From Amycolatopsis nigrescens CSC17Ta-90 (GTDB lineage Bacteria; Actinomycetota; Actinomycetes; Mycobacteriales; Pseudonocardiaceae): 64,000 bases of DNA. This document shows positions 1-8,525 of the stretch, one piece after another. The notes below the pieces were generated by a model. It was given only the letters and a program-made list of their open reading frames with translations. It had not been told where the DNA came from and did not search any database. The stretch's first letter is position 1. Each line of letters opens with the position of its first letter. A program made the position numbers and the translations under genes. The stretch covers positions 3,047,746 through 3,111,745 of the forward strand of contig NZ_ARVW01000001.1 of the NCBI RefSeq assembly GCF_000384315.1, written 5' to 3'.

Positions 1-8
1 TTAAATTC

Positions 9-1214
9 ATGAGCGAAGCCCCCTTCTCCTTCCCCGCAAACCCGCACACCTACCTCGACCAGCTCGGTGAAACCGGGCCGCCACGGCAGATCACGCTGAA
101 CGGCAAGGAGGTCTGGCTGCTTTCGCGGCACGCCGACGTCCGGGCCTGCCTCGCCGACCCCCGGCTGTCGCTGCCCACCGTCTACGCGATCAACTCCGGG
201 CAGGAACCGCCGCTGGCCGGGCTGTTCCGGAACACGATGCTGGGTAGCGAGCCGCCCGAGCACACCCGGCTGCGGCGGCTGATCTCCAACGCGTTCACCG
301 TCCGCCGGGTGGAGGCCCTGCGCCCCCGCGTCCAGGCGATCACCGACGACCTGCTGGACCGGATCGCCCCGCTCGGCCACGCCGAACTGGTTCACGACCT
401 GGCACTGCCGCTGCCGGTGCTGGTCACCGCCGAACTGCTCGGCATCCCGGAAGCCGACCGGCTGGACTTCCGGCTTTGGTCGGACACCATGCTGTGGCCT
501 GGCGACGGGCCGGACCCGGCCGGCCGGGCGCGGGAGGCGGGCGAGAACCTCTGGCGGTACATCGAAAAGCTCACCGAAGACAAGCGCGAGGCCCCGGGTG
601 ACGACCTGATCAGCGCGCTCGTCTCGGCCGGGGACGAGGACCGGCTCAGCTACCAGGAGGTGGTCGCGACCGGCCGGTTCATGCTGGTCTCCGGCTACGA
701 GACGACCGCGAACCTGCTCGGCAACGCGATACTGGCGCTGCTGCTGCACCCGGACCAGCTCGCGTTGCTCCGGCGCGAGCCCGGTCTGATCAAGCAGGCC
801 ACCGAGGAACTGCTCCGCTACGCCGGACCGGGCATCATCAACGTCCGGATCGCCGAGCGGGAGGTGCGGCTCGGTACCGCGGTGATCCGCCCCGGCCAGC
901 AGGTGGTCATGGACCTGGCCGCGGCGAACCAGGACCCCGCACACTTCCGGGACGGGTCCATTTTGGACATAACCAGGACGCCCAACCCGCACCTGCAGTT
1001 CGGGCACGGCATCCACCACTGCCTCGGCGCGCCGCTGGCCAGGGTCGAGGCGCAGGTCGCGATCGGGTCGGTACTGCGGCGTTTCCCCGACCTCGGACTC
1101 GCCGTCGATCCCGGCGAGATCGGCTACCGCCAGCACGTGTTCCTGCACTCGCTGGTCGAACTGCCGGTACGGTTCGGCGCCGCCGCGGCTACCCTCGAAG
1201 CCGCCATTGGCTGA
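9..1214 (+). CDS. cytochrome P450
   Basis: A 401-residue soluble bacterial P450 that would hydroxylate or epoxidise a small molecule using electrons from a ferredoxin. All landmarks are visible: an I-helix oxygen-binding motif SGYETT near residues 228-233, the K-helix ExxR as EELLR near 266-270, and the heme loop FGHGIHHCLGAPLA with the proximal Cys at about 338. The length is typical of CYP105/107-type enzymes. Only 8 bases precede the ATG, so its promoter and any upstream partner lie outside the window. The dienelactone-hydrolase gene follows 32 bp downstream on the same strand and may be cotranscribed. The substrate cannot be predicted. Confidence 0.93.
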   Translation: MSEAPFSFPANPHTYLDQLGETGPPRQITLNGKEVWLLSRHADVRACLADPRLSLPTVYAINSGQEPPLAGLFRNTMLGSEPPEHTRLRRLISNAFTVRRVEALRPRVQAITDDLLDRIAPLGHAELVHDLALPLPVLVTAELLGIPEADRLDFRLWSDTMLWPGDGPDPAGRAREAGENLWRYIEKLTEDKREAPGDDLISALVSAGDEDRLSYQEVVATGRFMLVSGYETTANLLGNAILALLLHPDQLALLRREPGLIKQATEELLRYAGPGIINVRIAEREVRLGTAVIRPGQQVVMDLAAANQDPAHFRDGSILDITRTPNPHLQFGHGIHHCLGAPLARVEAQVAIGSVLRRFPDLGLAVDPGEIGYRQHVFLHSLVELPVRFGAAAATLEAAIG

Positions 1215-1246
1215 GACTTTCGAATACTGGGGACTGGGAGACAAGC

Positions 1247-1948
1247 ATGAGCGATCGGGTGGACCAGGTGCCGGTGTCCGGCGGTGCCTTCGACCTGCCG
1301 GTATGGCTGCCGGAGGGCGGTAGCGGCCCCGGCCTGGTGCTGATCCAGGAGATCTTCGGCCTTGACGACTACCTGCGCTCGGTGGCCGCGGACCTGGCCG
1401 CGCTCGGGTACGTGGTCGCGGTGCCCGAGCTGTTCTGGCGGATCGAACCGAACTGGGTCTCCACCCACGACGAAGCCGGGGTCGCCGCTTCGATGGCGGT
1501 GGTGAGCCGGTTCGACGCCGAACTGGGCGCCTCCGACGTGCTCGCCGCGCTCGCGCACCTGCGGTCGCTGCCCGAGGTGACCGGCGGCGCCGGCGTTTTC
1601 GGCTTCTGCCTCGGCGGAGCGCTCGCCTTCGCCGCCGCCGCGGCGGCCGATCCCGACGTCGCGGTGTCCTTCTACGGCTCGAGCGTGCCGGACCAGGTGG
1701 GCCTGCTCGACCAGGTCTCCTGCCCGATCCTGTTCCACTTCGGCGGCCAGGACCCCTATATCCCGCGCGAAGCGGTGCAGCGCGTTGTCGATGCCGTCCA
1801 AGGCCACGAAGGGGCGGAGATCCACGTGCAGGAGCAGGCCGGGCACGCCTTCCACAACCACTCGGCGCCGATGTTCCACCACCCCGAGGCCGCCGCCGAA
1901 GCCTGGCGGCTCACCACCGAGTTCCTCGCCCGCACCCTGCCCGCCTGA
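1247..1948 (+). CDS. dienelactone hydrolase family protein
   Basis: A 233-residue cytosolic alpha/beta hydrolase of the dienelactone hydrolase family, which opens lactone or enol-ester rings with a cysteine nucleophile. Visible family marks are QEIFG (Glu at about 35), the nucleophile elbow GFCLGG (Cys at about 121), FGGQDPYIP (acid) and QAGHAFHN (catalytic His). A GGGAG ribosome binding site precedes the ATG. It follows the P450 by 32 bp, so the two may act on the same compound, although many actinobacterial DLH proteins are generalists and the substrate is unknown. Confidence 0.9.
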   Translation: MSDRVDQVPVSGGAFDLPVWLPEGGSGPGLVLIQEIFGLDDYLRSVAADLAALGYVVAVPELFWRIEPNWVSTHDEAGVAASMAVVSRFDAELGASDVLAALAHLRSLPEVTGGAGVFGFCLGGALAFAAAAAADPDVAVSFYGSSVPDQVGLLDQVSCPILFHFGGQDPYIPREAVQRVVDAVQGHEGAEIHVQEQAGHAFHNHSAPMFHHPEAAAEAWRLTTEFLARTLPA

Positions 1949-2210
1949 TCCTGCCCGCCTGACCCGCCAGCCGAACGCGAGGCACGCGTTCCCTCCCCTG
2001 CCGCGTGCCCCGCGCTCGCCCGCAAACCAAGAGCCGCGACCGGGCGATCAGATACCGAGATTCACGTTTGTCACCCGGACGGACGTAGCGGAAACAGGGG
2101 GAGCCGAAAGGTCCGCGAGCCTCGAACTCTGGGCCGTTCGGAGCAGCGGGTGTTGTAGTGTGTCCAGTGATCGAGAGCCTCGGCCGCGCCCGAATCCGGA
2201 GGTGCCTGCC

Positions 2211-3407
2211 ATGCCGGGAAACAGAAGTGGCGAACTGCTGGCGACGCTGCCAAGGCGGCTCGGCGAGATGCTGGCGCCGCACGCGGGCGCCATCGCGAGC
2301 GCGATCATCGCCGAGGTCCAGCGGACCGTGCCGGCCTATTCGCAGCCGCTGGACGGGGCGGTCGGCAGGGTGCTGGTCGACTCGGTCGAGCAGGCCGTGC
2401 TGCAGTGCATGCGGTGCGTCGGAAACCCGGAGATGTCCAACGAGCAGTGGGTCGAGCTGTTCCGCGCGCGCGGCAAGATCGAGTTCGACGAAGGCCGCAA
2501 CATGGACGCGTTGCAGACCGCGGCCAGGGTCGGCGGCCGGGTCGCCTGGCGCTACATCTCACCGCTGATCAAGCGGTTCGGCTTCCCGGTGGACGATGTC
2601 GCGATCGCCGCCGAGGCCATTTTCGCCTATGTGGACGAGCTTTCCTCGACCGCGGTGGAGGGCTACCACGAGGCGCAGACCCGGGGCAGCGGCGCGTCCG
2701 AGCTCCGCCGCCGCCAGTTGCTGGAACTGATCCTGACCGCGCCGGAGTCCTCCACGCTGACCATCGCCAGCCTGGCGAAGGTGGTCGACTGGACGGTGCC
2801 GGAGCAGCTGTCCGTGGTGGCGCTGCGGCAGGTCGAGCCAGGCCGCGGCTTCCCGGCCGAGCTGCTGTCCGGAAAGGTGCTGGTGGACCTGGAAAGCGAG
2901 CAGCCGTGCCTGCTCACCGCCGACCCGCGCCGGCACCTGAGCAGCCTCGAAGGATGCTGGCACGGCTGGCGGGCCGCCGTTTCGCCGTCGGTCGCCCTCG
3001 CCGACGCCCCGGCCGCGCTGCGGACCGCGCGCCGGGCGCTCGAACTGCTCGACGCCGACGACCAGCGGCCGGTCATCTGGTGCCAGGACCACCTGGCCAC
3101 GCTCTGGCTGCTGGCCGAGGACTTCCTGGCCGCCGAGCTGGCCAAGCGCAGCCTGGACCCGTTCGAGACATTGACCGAGAAGCAGCGGGACCGGCTCAGC
3201 GAAACGCTGCTGGCCTGGCTGGAGACGCGCGGCGGGGCGCCGGAGATCGCGAAACGGCTGGACGTGCACCCGCAGACCGTGCGGGCCAGGTTGCACCAGC
3301 TGGAGCAGCTTTTCGGCGATCGGCTCAACGACCCGGACAACCGCCTCGACATGCAGCTCGCGCTGCGCTCACAGCGGCTGGTGCACAAGATCGACCCGGT
3401 GTTCTAG
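2211..3407 (+). CDS. PucR-like HTH regulator, paralogue 1
   Basis: A 398-residue transcription factor. The N-terminal half is helical and resembles RsbRD/PucR sensor regions (conserved VPAYSQPLDG and EGRNMDALQTAARVGGRVAW). The C-terminal 60 residues form a PucR-type helix-turn-helix with the segment VHPQTVRARLHQLEQLFG. The frame is open much further upstream, but ATG 2211 is chosen because GGAGGT lies at 2198-2203 and the N terminus then aligns with the other three paralogues (5628, 7191, 41647). It converges on a secreted-protein gene across a strong hairpin terminator. The ligand and target genes are unknown. Confidence 0.85.
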   Translation: MPGNRSGELLATLPRRLGEMLAPHAGAIASAIIAEVQRTVPAYSQPLDGAVGRVLVDSVEQAVLQCMRCVGNPEMSNEQWVELFRARGKIEFDEGRNMDALQTAARVGGRVAWRYISPLIKRFGFPVDDVAIAAEAIFAYVDELSSTAVEGYHEAQTRGSGASELRRRQLLELILTAPESSTLTIASLAKVVDWTVPEQLSVVALRQVEPGRGFPAELLSGKVLVDLESEQPCLLTADPRRHLSSLEGCWHGWRAAVSPSVALADAPAALRTARRALELLDADDQRPVIWCQDHLATLWLLAEDFLAAELAKRSLDPFETLTEKQRDRLSETLLAWLETRGGAPEIAKRLDVHPQTVRARLHQLEQLFGDRLNDPDNRLDMQLALRSQRLVHKIDPVF

Positions 3408-3415
3408 CACGAGAA

Positions 3416-3447
3416 CAGGGGGCCGGTCGTGCCCGACCGGCCCCCTG
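3416..3447. terminator. bidirectional hairpin terminator
   Basis: Perfect 14-bp inverted repeat (arms 3416-3429 and 3434-3447) with a 4-nt loop, between two convergent genes. On the - strand the stem is preceded by a T-rich stretch. It probably ends both transcripts. Confidence 0.75.
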
Positions 3448-3461
3448 AAAAAGCTCTCGCG

Positions 3462-4103
3462 TCAGCTGACCGGGATGGTGGCCAGTGCGGTGTCCTGGCC
3501 GTCGGCCGCCGTGCAGTCCAGCGGGAAGGTGCCGAGGTCGGTCGGGTTGCCCTGAGCGTCCTTCGGGGTGACCTCGGTCGCGGTGAACTTCTTGCCCACG
3601 GCGAAGGACACCTCACCAGGGGCCTTCACGGTGATGCCGGGGATCGGGCCGTTGATGACGAACGGGGTCTCGGCGCCCGGTACCACCGGAGCCGAGGGGA
3701 TGCTCAGCCCGTTCAGCTTCACGCCGATCTCGGTGTCGTTGATCTTCACGTCCACATCGGTGGCCGCGCCGGTCGCCTCGAAGGTGGTGGCGCCGATCAG
3801 GCCGAGTGCGTCCGAGGTCTCGGCGTCGAGCTTGCCGTCGACCTTGAAGTCGGTGGGCTGGATGACCTCGCCCACCTTGCCGGCGTCGGGGAAGGTGATG
3901 TTCACCGTGGCGGCCACCGTCTTGACGCCCACCAGCGGGAACTCGCAGGAGAAGCTGATCGGCTTGCTGACCGCGCCGGCCACGGTGACCTCGTCCGCGG
4001 ACGCCGTGCCGATGGCCACCGCACCGGTGATGGACAGCAGCCCCGCTACACCGGCGAGCGCGAGACCACGGGCAGTGAGTGAAGAACCTTTACGAAGCGA
4101 CAT
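3462..4103 (-). CDS. secreted protein, N-module only (DUF6801-like)
   Basis: A 213-residue exported protein of unknown function. The signal peptide ends near GTASADE. The mature part is a beta-rich domain that opens with a Cys-x-Phe-Pro motif (SCEFPLVG) and closes with PTDLGTFPLDC, so the two cysteines probably form a disulfide. The same module occurs in the genes at 33001 and 35450 (which has PTDLGTFTSDC). It resembles the actinobacterial family that, from memory, Pfam calls DUF6801. The ATG at 4103 is chosen over an in-frame upstream ATG because GAGGAG lies 8 nt before it and the signal peptide then starts correctly. Confidence 0.8.
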   Translation of the reverse strand: MSLRKGSSLTARGLALAGVAGLLSITGAVAIGTASADEVTVAGAVSKPISFSCEFPLVGVKTVAATVNITFPDAGKVGEVIQPTDFKVDGKLDAETSDALGLIGATTFEATGAATDVDVKINDTEIGVKLNGLSIPSAPVVPGAETPFVINGPIPGITVKAPGEVSFAVGKKFTATEVTPKDAQGNPTDLGTFPLDCTAADGQDTALATIPVS

Positions 4104-4256
4104 GACCGCTCTCCTCGAAAATCGATCATCGATGATCAACATCGAATTACCGAACTAGTGTGGTAAAACCCGAAGCAGAATGGCGCAGCTGAATGAGCGG
4201 GGCGCCTCATGTTTCAAGGATCAAGGCAACGAAATCCTACAGGGTCCGCCGCCGAG

Positions 4257-4268
4257 CAGTACGTTACT
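4257..4268. promoter_or_regulatory. 12-bp element CAGTACGTTACT shared with 34348
   Basis: This element lies about 155 bp upstream of the secreted-protein start at 4103. The same element with one change (CAGTACATTACT) lies about 80 bp upstream of the related gene that starts at 34266. It is a candidate operator or promoter element for the secreted family; function is inferred only from position and identity. Confidence 0.35.
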
Positions 4269-4289
4269 AACGCGTCCGGCGGTTAGCAA
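4264..4289. repeat. imperfect inverted repeat TTACTAAC / GTTAGCAA
   Basis: Arms 4264-4271 and 4282-4289 pair at 7 of 8 positions around a GC-rich spacer. The repeat overlaps the shared CAGTACGTTACT element, so it could be a regulator site or a weak hairpin. Confidence 0.3.
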
Positions 4290-4455
4290 GGAGCAATCCG
4301 CCGTCACTCAACCGGGCCTACAAGGTTGTCATGCGCGTACGAGTCTCCGGAGATTTCACTGTGCTTCAGGTGATTGCTTTTAAATGGCCTCGATCAGCAG
4401 TTGATGAATCTCGCTCATGCGCTAGCGTCGGAAAGCCGATCGGGAAGGTGGAACG

Positions 4456-5409
4456 ATGAACGTGGCCGCACGTGACGTGAATCTGCACGGGCATGACATC
4501 CGCTTCTGGGAGTACGTGCCGGACCCGCCGTCCGGGCAACCGGAAGACGAAGACGTACTGGTGCTCATCCACGGTATCGCCGGCAGCGGGCAGACCTGGG
4601 AGCCGCTGCTGGCCGAGCTGGCCCGCCGCCGCTTCCCCCGCCGGGTGCTGGTGCCGGACCTGCTCGGTCACGGAGAGTCCGCGAAACCGCGTGGCGACTA
4701 CGGTCTCGGCGCGTTCGCCAGCGGCATCCGCGACCTCGCGCTGCTGGAGGGACACCGGCATCTGACCGTGGTCGGGCATTCCCTCGGCGGCGGGGTGGCG
4801 CTGCAGTTCGCCTACCAGTTTCCCGAGCTGGTCGGCCGCCTGGTGCTGGTGGACAGCGGTGGCCTCGGCCCGCAGGTCGGCCTGCCGCTGCGGGCCACCG
4901 CGCTGCCCGGCGCGAAACTGTTCCTCGACCTCACCGTGAACCGGCTGACGCTTGGCGCGGCCAGGGCGGTCGCCGGGCTGGCCAGGCGGCTCGGCGGCAA
5001 GCTCGGCGCGGAATCGAAGGAGCTGGTCAGGCACCTGGCCTCACTGGCCGACGCGGGACGGCGGGCCGCCTTCGTGGTGACCGCGCGTGGCCTGATCGAC
5101 CTGCGTGGGCAGCGCGCCAGCGCGACCGACCGGCTCTACCTCGCCGAGGCGATGCCGACCCTGATCGTCTGGGGCACCAAGGACCCGATCATCCCGGTGA
5201 AGCACGGTATCCGGGCGGCCGAAGCGATGCCGGGCAGCAGGCTGGAACTGTTCGAGAACATGAAGCACTTTCCGCATGCGGCCGATCCGCAAAGGTTCGC
5301 TGACATTCTCGAAGAGTTCCTCGCCAAGACCACGCCGGCCCGGCTGGACATCGAAGATATGCGGTCGCTGGTAGTGACCGGCGCCCCGGATCGCGAACAC
5401 AAACCGTAA
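4456..5409 (+). CDS. alpha/beta fold hydrolase
   Basis: A 317-residue serine hydrolase. LIHGIAGSGQTW forms the oxyanion-hole region, GHSLGGG holds the nucleophile (Ser at about 109), VWGTKDPIIP the acid (Asp at about 243) and MKHFPHAADP the catalytic His (about 271). There is no signal peptide, so it is probably cytosolic. GGGAAGGTGG precedes the ATG. It resembles epoxide-hydrolase/lipase-type family members from actinobacteria; the substrate cannot be read from sequence. Its 3' flank carries the GTTATCCGGTTGA element that precedes the next regulator. Confidence 0.88.
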   Translation: MNVAARDVNLHGHDIRFWEYVPDPPSGQPEDEDVLVLIHGIAGSGQTWEPLLAELARRRFPRRVLVPDLLGHGESAKPRGDYGLGAFASGIRDLALLEGHRHLTVVGHSLGGGVALQFAYQFPELVGRLVLVDSGGLGPQVGLPLRATALPGAKLFLDLTVNRLTLGAARAVAGLARRLGGKLGAESKELVRHLASLADAGRRAAFVVTARGLIDLRGQRASATDRLYLAEAMPTLIVWGTKDPIIPVKHGIRAAEAMPGSRLELFENMKHFPHAADPQRFADILEEFLAKTTPARLDIEDMRSLVVTGAPDREHKP

Positions 5410-5419
5410 CGGAAAACTT

Positions 5420-5432
5420 GTTATCCGGTTGA
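5420..5432. promoter_or_regulatory. 13-bp element GTTATCCGGTTGA, copy 1
   Basis: Identical to 7001-7013. Each copy lies about 190-210 bp upstream of a PucR-like gene (starts at 5628 and 7191). It is flanked by direct copies of GGAAAACT at 5411 and 5445. Possible operator for PucR-like paralogues. Confidence 0.35.
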
Positions 5433-5627
5433 GCCCCGGCGCGCGGAAAACTATCACTCGCAAGATCGCGGCTCACTCTAACGGGTGCATTGGCGACAAC
5501 TCGGCAAACCGCCCGCAAGTTCCGTGTTGACACTCATCAAGGTGAAAATTATGTTACGGAGGCCACAAAAACCGGCACAGCCTCGACGACACAGAAGTCG
5601 GTTTTGTTGCGGAGTAGGGGTGCAAGC

Positions 5628-6965
5628 ATGCTGGGCTCAGGTGATGTCAAAGTGGTCAGAACCTCACGTGCCGGACAACTGCTCGAATCGACTTCGGTGC
5701 CGACCGGTCATTTCGCCGAACGGCCGGCGGTCACACCGGCTCCACGAAGCCCGGTGATGGACAACGCGGGTCGGGAAATAGGCCGGTCCCGCCAGCTTTG
5801 GGCGTCACTTCCGCGCGAACTGGCCGACCAGTTCCGGCCGCACGCCGAAGGGATGGCGAAGGAGATCATCACCGCCATCCAGGAAGCGGTGCCGATCTAC
5901 GCGCAGCCGCTGCAAGGGGCCTTCGGTGAGGTTTTCACCCAGGGCATCGAGCAGAGCCTGTTGCAGAACCTGGACAACCTCGGCACCGGCAAGGCGCCGA
6001 TGAACCACTGGATCTCGCTGTACCGCCATCTCGGCAAGGTGGAGTTCAGCGAGGGCCGCACGCTCGACCACCTGCAGACCGCCTACCGGGTCGGCGGCAG
6101 GGTGGCCTGGCGCTACGTCTCCAAGGTGGGCCAGTCGCTCTGCCTGGACAGCGATATCTTCTGCACCGCGGCGGAGGCCATTTTCGCCTATGTGGACGAG
6201 ATTTCCGCGCTGTCCATCGAGGGCTACACGATCGCAAAGGCGCGCGCGGCCGGCGCGATCGCTCGACGCCGGCGCCGGTTGCTGGACCTGCTGCTCACCG
6301 AGCCGCCGGCCTCACCGCAGGCGATCAGCGGCCTGGCCGCCGAAGCGCGCTGGAAGGTGCCGGAGCAGGTCACCGCGGTGGCACTGGAGCCGAGGCCGGA
6401 CCAGCACGAGATGGTGCTGCCCGAGTTCGACGGCGACGTGCTCACCGACCTCGAAGGCGCGGAACCCTGCCTGCTCATCCCCGGCACCGTGGAAGATGTC
6501 GCCGGACTGGCGAAGGTGCTGGACGGCTGGCGCGCGGTGGTCGGGCTCGAAGTGCCGCTGACCACCGCGTCGGAGTCGCTGCGGTGGGCGCGCCGCACCC
6601 TGCGGCTGGTGCGGGACGGGGTGCTGCCAGCGGAACCGGTCACCCGCTGCGCCGATCACCTGTCCAAGCTCTGGCTGCTGACGGACGACTTCCTGTTGCG
6701 GCAACTCGGTGACCGCTGCCTCGCGCCACTGGAGGGCCTGACCGTGAAACAGCGGGCGCGGCTGAGCGAAACCCTGCTCGCCTGGCTGCAGTCCCGCGGT
6801 GGCGCACCGGAGATCGCCGAGATGCTGAAGGTGCACCCGCAGACCGTTCGCTACCGCCTGCACCAGCTGGAGGCGCTGTTCGGTGAGCGGCTTCACAACG
6901 TCAACGACCGGCTGCACATGGAGATCGCCCTGCGGGCAAGGAAACTCACCGGCAAGCTCGGCTGA
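5628..6965 (+). CDS. PucR-like HTH regulator, paralogue 2
   Basis: A 445-residue regulator of the same build as the gene at 2211: a helical sensor half (LPRELADQFRPHAEG, VPIYAQPLQGAFGEVF, EGRTLDHLQTAYRVGGRVAWRY), a middle region, and a C-terminal PucR HTH (VHPQTVRYRLHQLEALFG). The start is uncertain. The frame is open back to a TTG at 5490; ATG 5628 is preferred because of the purine-rich GGAGTAGGGG before it. ATG 5757 would give a protein the size of the shortest paralogue. It lies head-to-tail with paralogue 3, separated by a large inverted repeat. Confidence 0.82.
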   Translation: MLGSGDVKVVRTSRAGQLLESTSVPTGHFAERPAVTPAPRSPVMDNAGREIGRSRQLWASLPRELADQFRPHAEGMAKEIITAIQEAVPIYAQPLQGAFGEVFTQGIEQSLLQNLDNLGTGKAPMNHWISLYRHLGKVEFSEGRTLDHLQTAYRVGGRVAWRYVSKVGQSLCLDSDIFCTAAEAIFAYVDEISALSIEGYTIAKARAAGAIARRRRRLLDLLLTEPPASPQAISGLAAEARWKVPEQVTAVALEPRPDQHEMVLPEFDGDVLTDLEGAEPCLLIPGTVEDVAGLAKVLDGWRAVVGLEVPLTTASESLRWARRTLRLVRDGVLPAEPVTRCADHLSKLWLLTDDFLLRQLGDRCLAPLEGLTVKQRARLSETLLAWLQSRGGAPEIAEMLKVHPQTVRYRLHQLEALFGERLHNVNDRLHMEIALRARKLTGKLG

Positions 6966-6992
6966 CACGCACCTCGGCGAGTACCACGAATT

Positions 6993-7040
6993 GGCGAAGT
7001 GTTATCCGGTTGACAATTGTTGATCGGATAGCACTTCGCC
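6993..7040. repeat. 16-bp inverted repeat between two PucR-like genes
   Basis: Arms 6993-7008 and 7025-7040 pair at 15 of 16 positions. The 16-nt spacer contains the palindrome ACAATTGT. The left arm contains the start of GTTATCCGGTTGA, also found upstream of the previous gene. It could be a terminator of paralogue 2, but no T-run follows directly; an operator for paralogue 3 is equally possible. Confidence 0.5.
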
Positions 7041-7190
7041 TTCTCAATTATCGGGCGGTTTTTCGTCCATATCGGTTTGATCGATTGCTTTCCCTGGATC
7101 GGCAACGTCGCGCCAAGGTATGTTGGCGTCAAACTTACTGATCACTCCGCACTGCGCGTGAGCTGAAAACCCTTTCCAGGCGATCGAATC

Positions 7191-8483
7191 GTGGTGATCA
7201 TCGTGGCCGACCAGCACGGCGAACGGGTGGACGTGGCCTTCGACTCCATGCTGACCCCGTTGCGCCGCACCGAACCCGGCGACGAGAGCGCCCGCGCGGT
7301 GCAGCTGTGGTCGCTGCTGCCGAGCGAACTGTCCGGCATCTTCCGGCCGCGGGTGGCCGACGTGGCCGGCGAGGTGCTGACCGAGATCCAGCAGGCGGTG
7401 CCGGAGTACGCGCGGCCGCTGGAGGGGCCGTTCGGCAAGACGATCACCGCCGGGGTGCAGGAGGCGATCCTGCAGTTCGTGGACCGGCTCGGCGACCCGA
7501 CCTCCCCCGCGGACGACCGCGGCCGGGTGTTCCACCGGCTCGGCCGGCACGAGCTGAGCCAGGGCCGCAACCTCGACGTGCTGCAGACCGCGTACCGGGT
7601 TGGCGCGCGGGTGGCTTGGCGGCGGATGTCCGAAGTGGGTGCCGAGGCCGGGGTGCCGGTGTCCACGCTCTGCCTGCTGGCCGAGGCGATTTTCGCTTAT
7701 CTGGACGAGATGTCCGCGCTTTCCATCGAGGGCCACACCTCCGCGCAGGCCCGCGAGGTCGGCGCGGTCCAGCGGCGACGGCGACGGCTGATGGACATGC
7801 TGCTCTCGGAACCGCCGGTGGCGCGGCCGGTGCTCGAGGAGCTGGCGAAGACGGCCGAATGGCAGCTCCCCGAGTTCGTGGTGGCGGTGGCCGTCGAGTA
7901 TCCGGAGAACGAGCACGACGTGCCCTTTCCGTCCCTCGGCGACGAGGCGCTGCTGGACCTGGAGAGCAACACGCCGAGCCTGCTGATCCCGGCGCCGGAC
8001 GTGGAGGGGGCGCGGAAGCTGGAGCCCGCGCTGCACGGCTGGCGGGCGGCGGTCGGGCCGAGGGTGGCGCTGGCCGAGGCGGCCCAGTCGCTGCGCTGGG
8101 CGCGGCAGGCGCTGCGGCTGGCCGGTACCGGGGTGCTGCCGGACGCCCAAGTCATCTGGTGCGACGACCACCTTTCCGACCTCTGGCTGCTGAGCGACCC
8201 GTTCCTGATCGAACAACTGGCCGCGCGGGTGCTGGCGCCGCTGGAGGACCTCAAGCCGCAGCACCGCGCGCGGCTGGCCGACACGCTGCTCGCCTGGCTG
8301 GAGACCAGGGCCAACGTGCGCGACATCGCCGCCCGGCTTTCCGTGCACCCGCAGACCGTCCGCGCCAGGGTGCACGATCTCGAGTCGCTCTTCGGCGACC
8401 GGCTGGAGGACCCGCAGCAGCGCTTCGAGATGATCCTCGCCCTGCGCACCACCCACAAACTGCACAGCTCCGCCCAGCACTGA
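7191..8483 (+). CDS. PucR-like HTH regulator, paralogue 3
   Basis: A 430-residue paralogue of the two regulators before it. It keeps the helical sensor signature (VPEYARPLEGPFGK, QGRNLDVLQTAYRVGARVAWRR) and the C-terminal HTH (VHPQTVRARVHDLESLFG). The start is GTG 7191, with only a weak ribosome binding site; an in-frame GTG follows directly. It ends 42 bp before the AfsR/SARP gene, so the two may be cotranscribed. Confidence 0.82.
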   Translation: MVIIVADQHGERVDVAFDSMLTPLRRTEPGDESARAVQLWSLLPSELSGIFRPRVADVAGEVLTEIQQAVPEYARPLEGPFGKTITAGVQEAILQFVDRLGDPTSPADDRGRVFHRLGRHELSQGRNLDVLQTAYRVGARVAWRRMSEVGAEAGVPVSTLCLLAEAIFAYLDEMSALSIEGHTSAQAREVGAVQRRRRRLMDMLLSEPPVARPVLEELAKTAEWQLPEFVVAVAVEYPENEHDVPFPSLGDEALLDLESNTPSLLIPAPDVEGARKLEPALHGWRAAVGPRVALAEAAQSLRWARQALRLAGTGVLPDAQVIWCDDHLSDLWLLSDPFLIEQLAARVLAPLEDLKPQHRARLADTLLAWLETRANVRDIAARLSVHPQTVRARVHDLESLFGDRLEDPQQRFEMILALRTTHKLHSSAQH

Positions 8484-8525
8484 CCCCCACCGGCCGCCGC
8501 GCTGAGGCGCGTAACGTTTCCGGCT

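Larger units (their letters stand above)
4104..4455. other. divergent intergenic region
   Basis: 352 bp between a - strand secreted-protein gene and a + strand hydrolase gene. It must hold promoters for both. It carries the CAGTACGTTACT element and an overlapping inverted repeat (listed separately). No small gene or RNA was recognised. Confidence 0.6.

Noticed and set aside
7010..7015. TTGACA as a -35 box upstream of PucR-like paralogue 3
   Set aside because: It lies in the spacer of the palindrome and no -10 hexamer occurs at 16-18 bp; a promoter cannot be supported.
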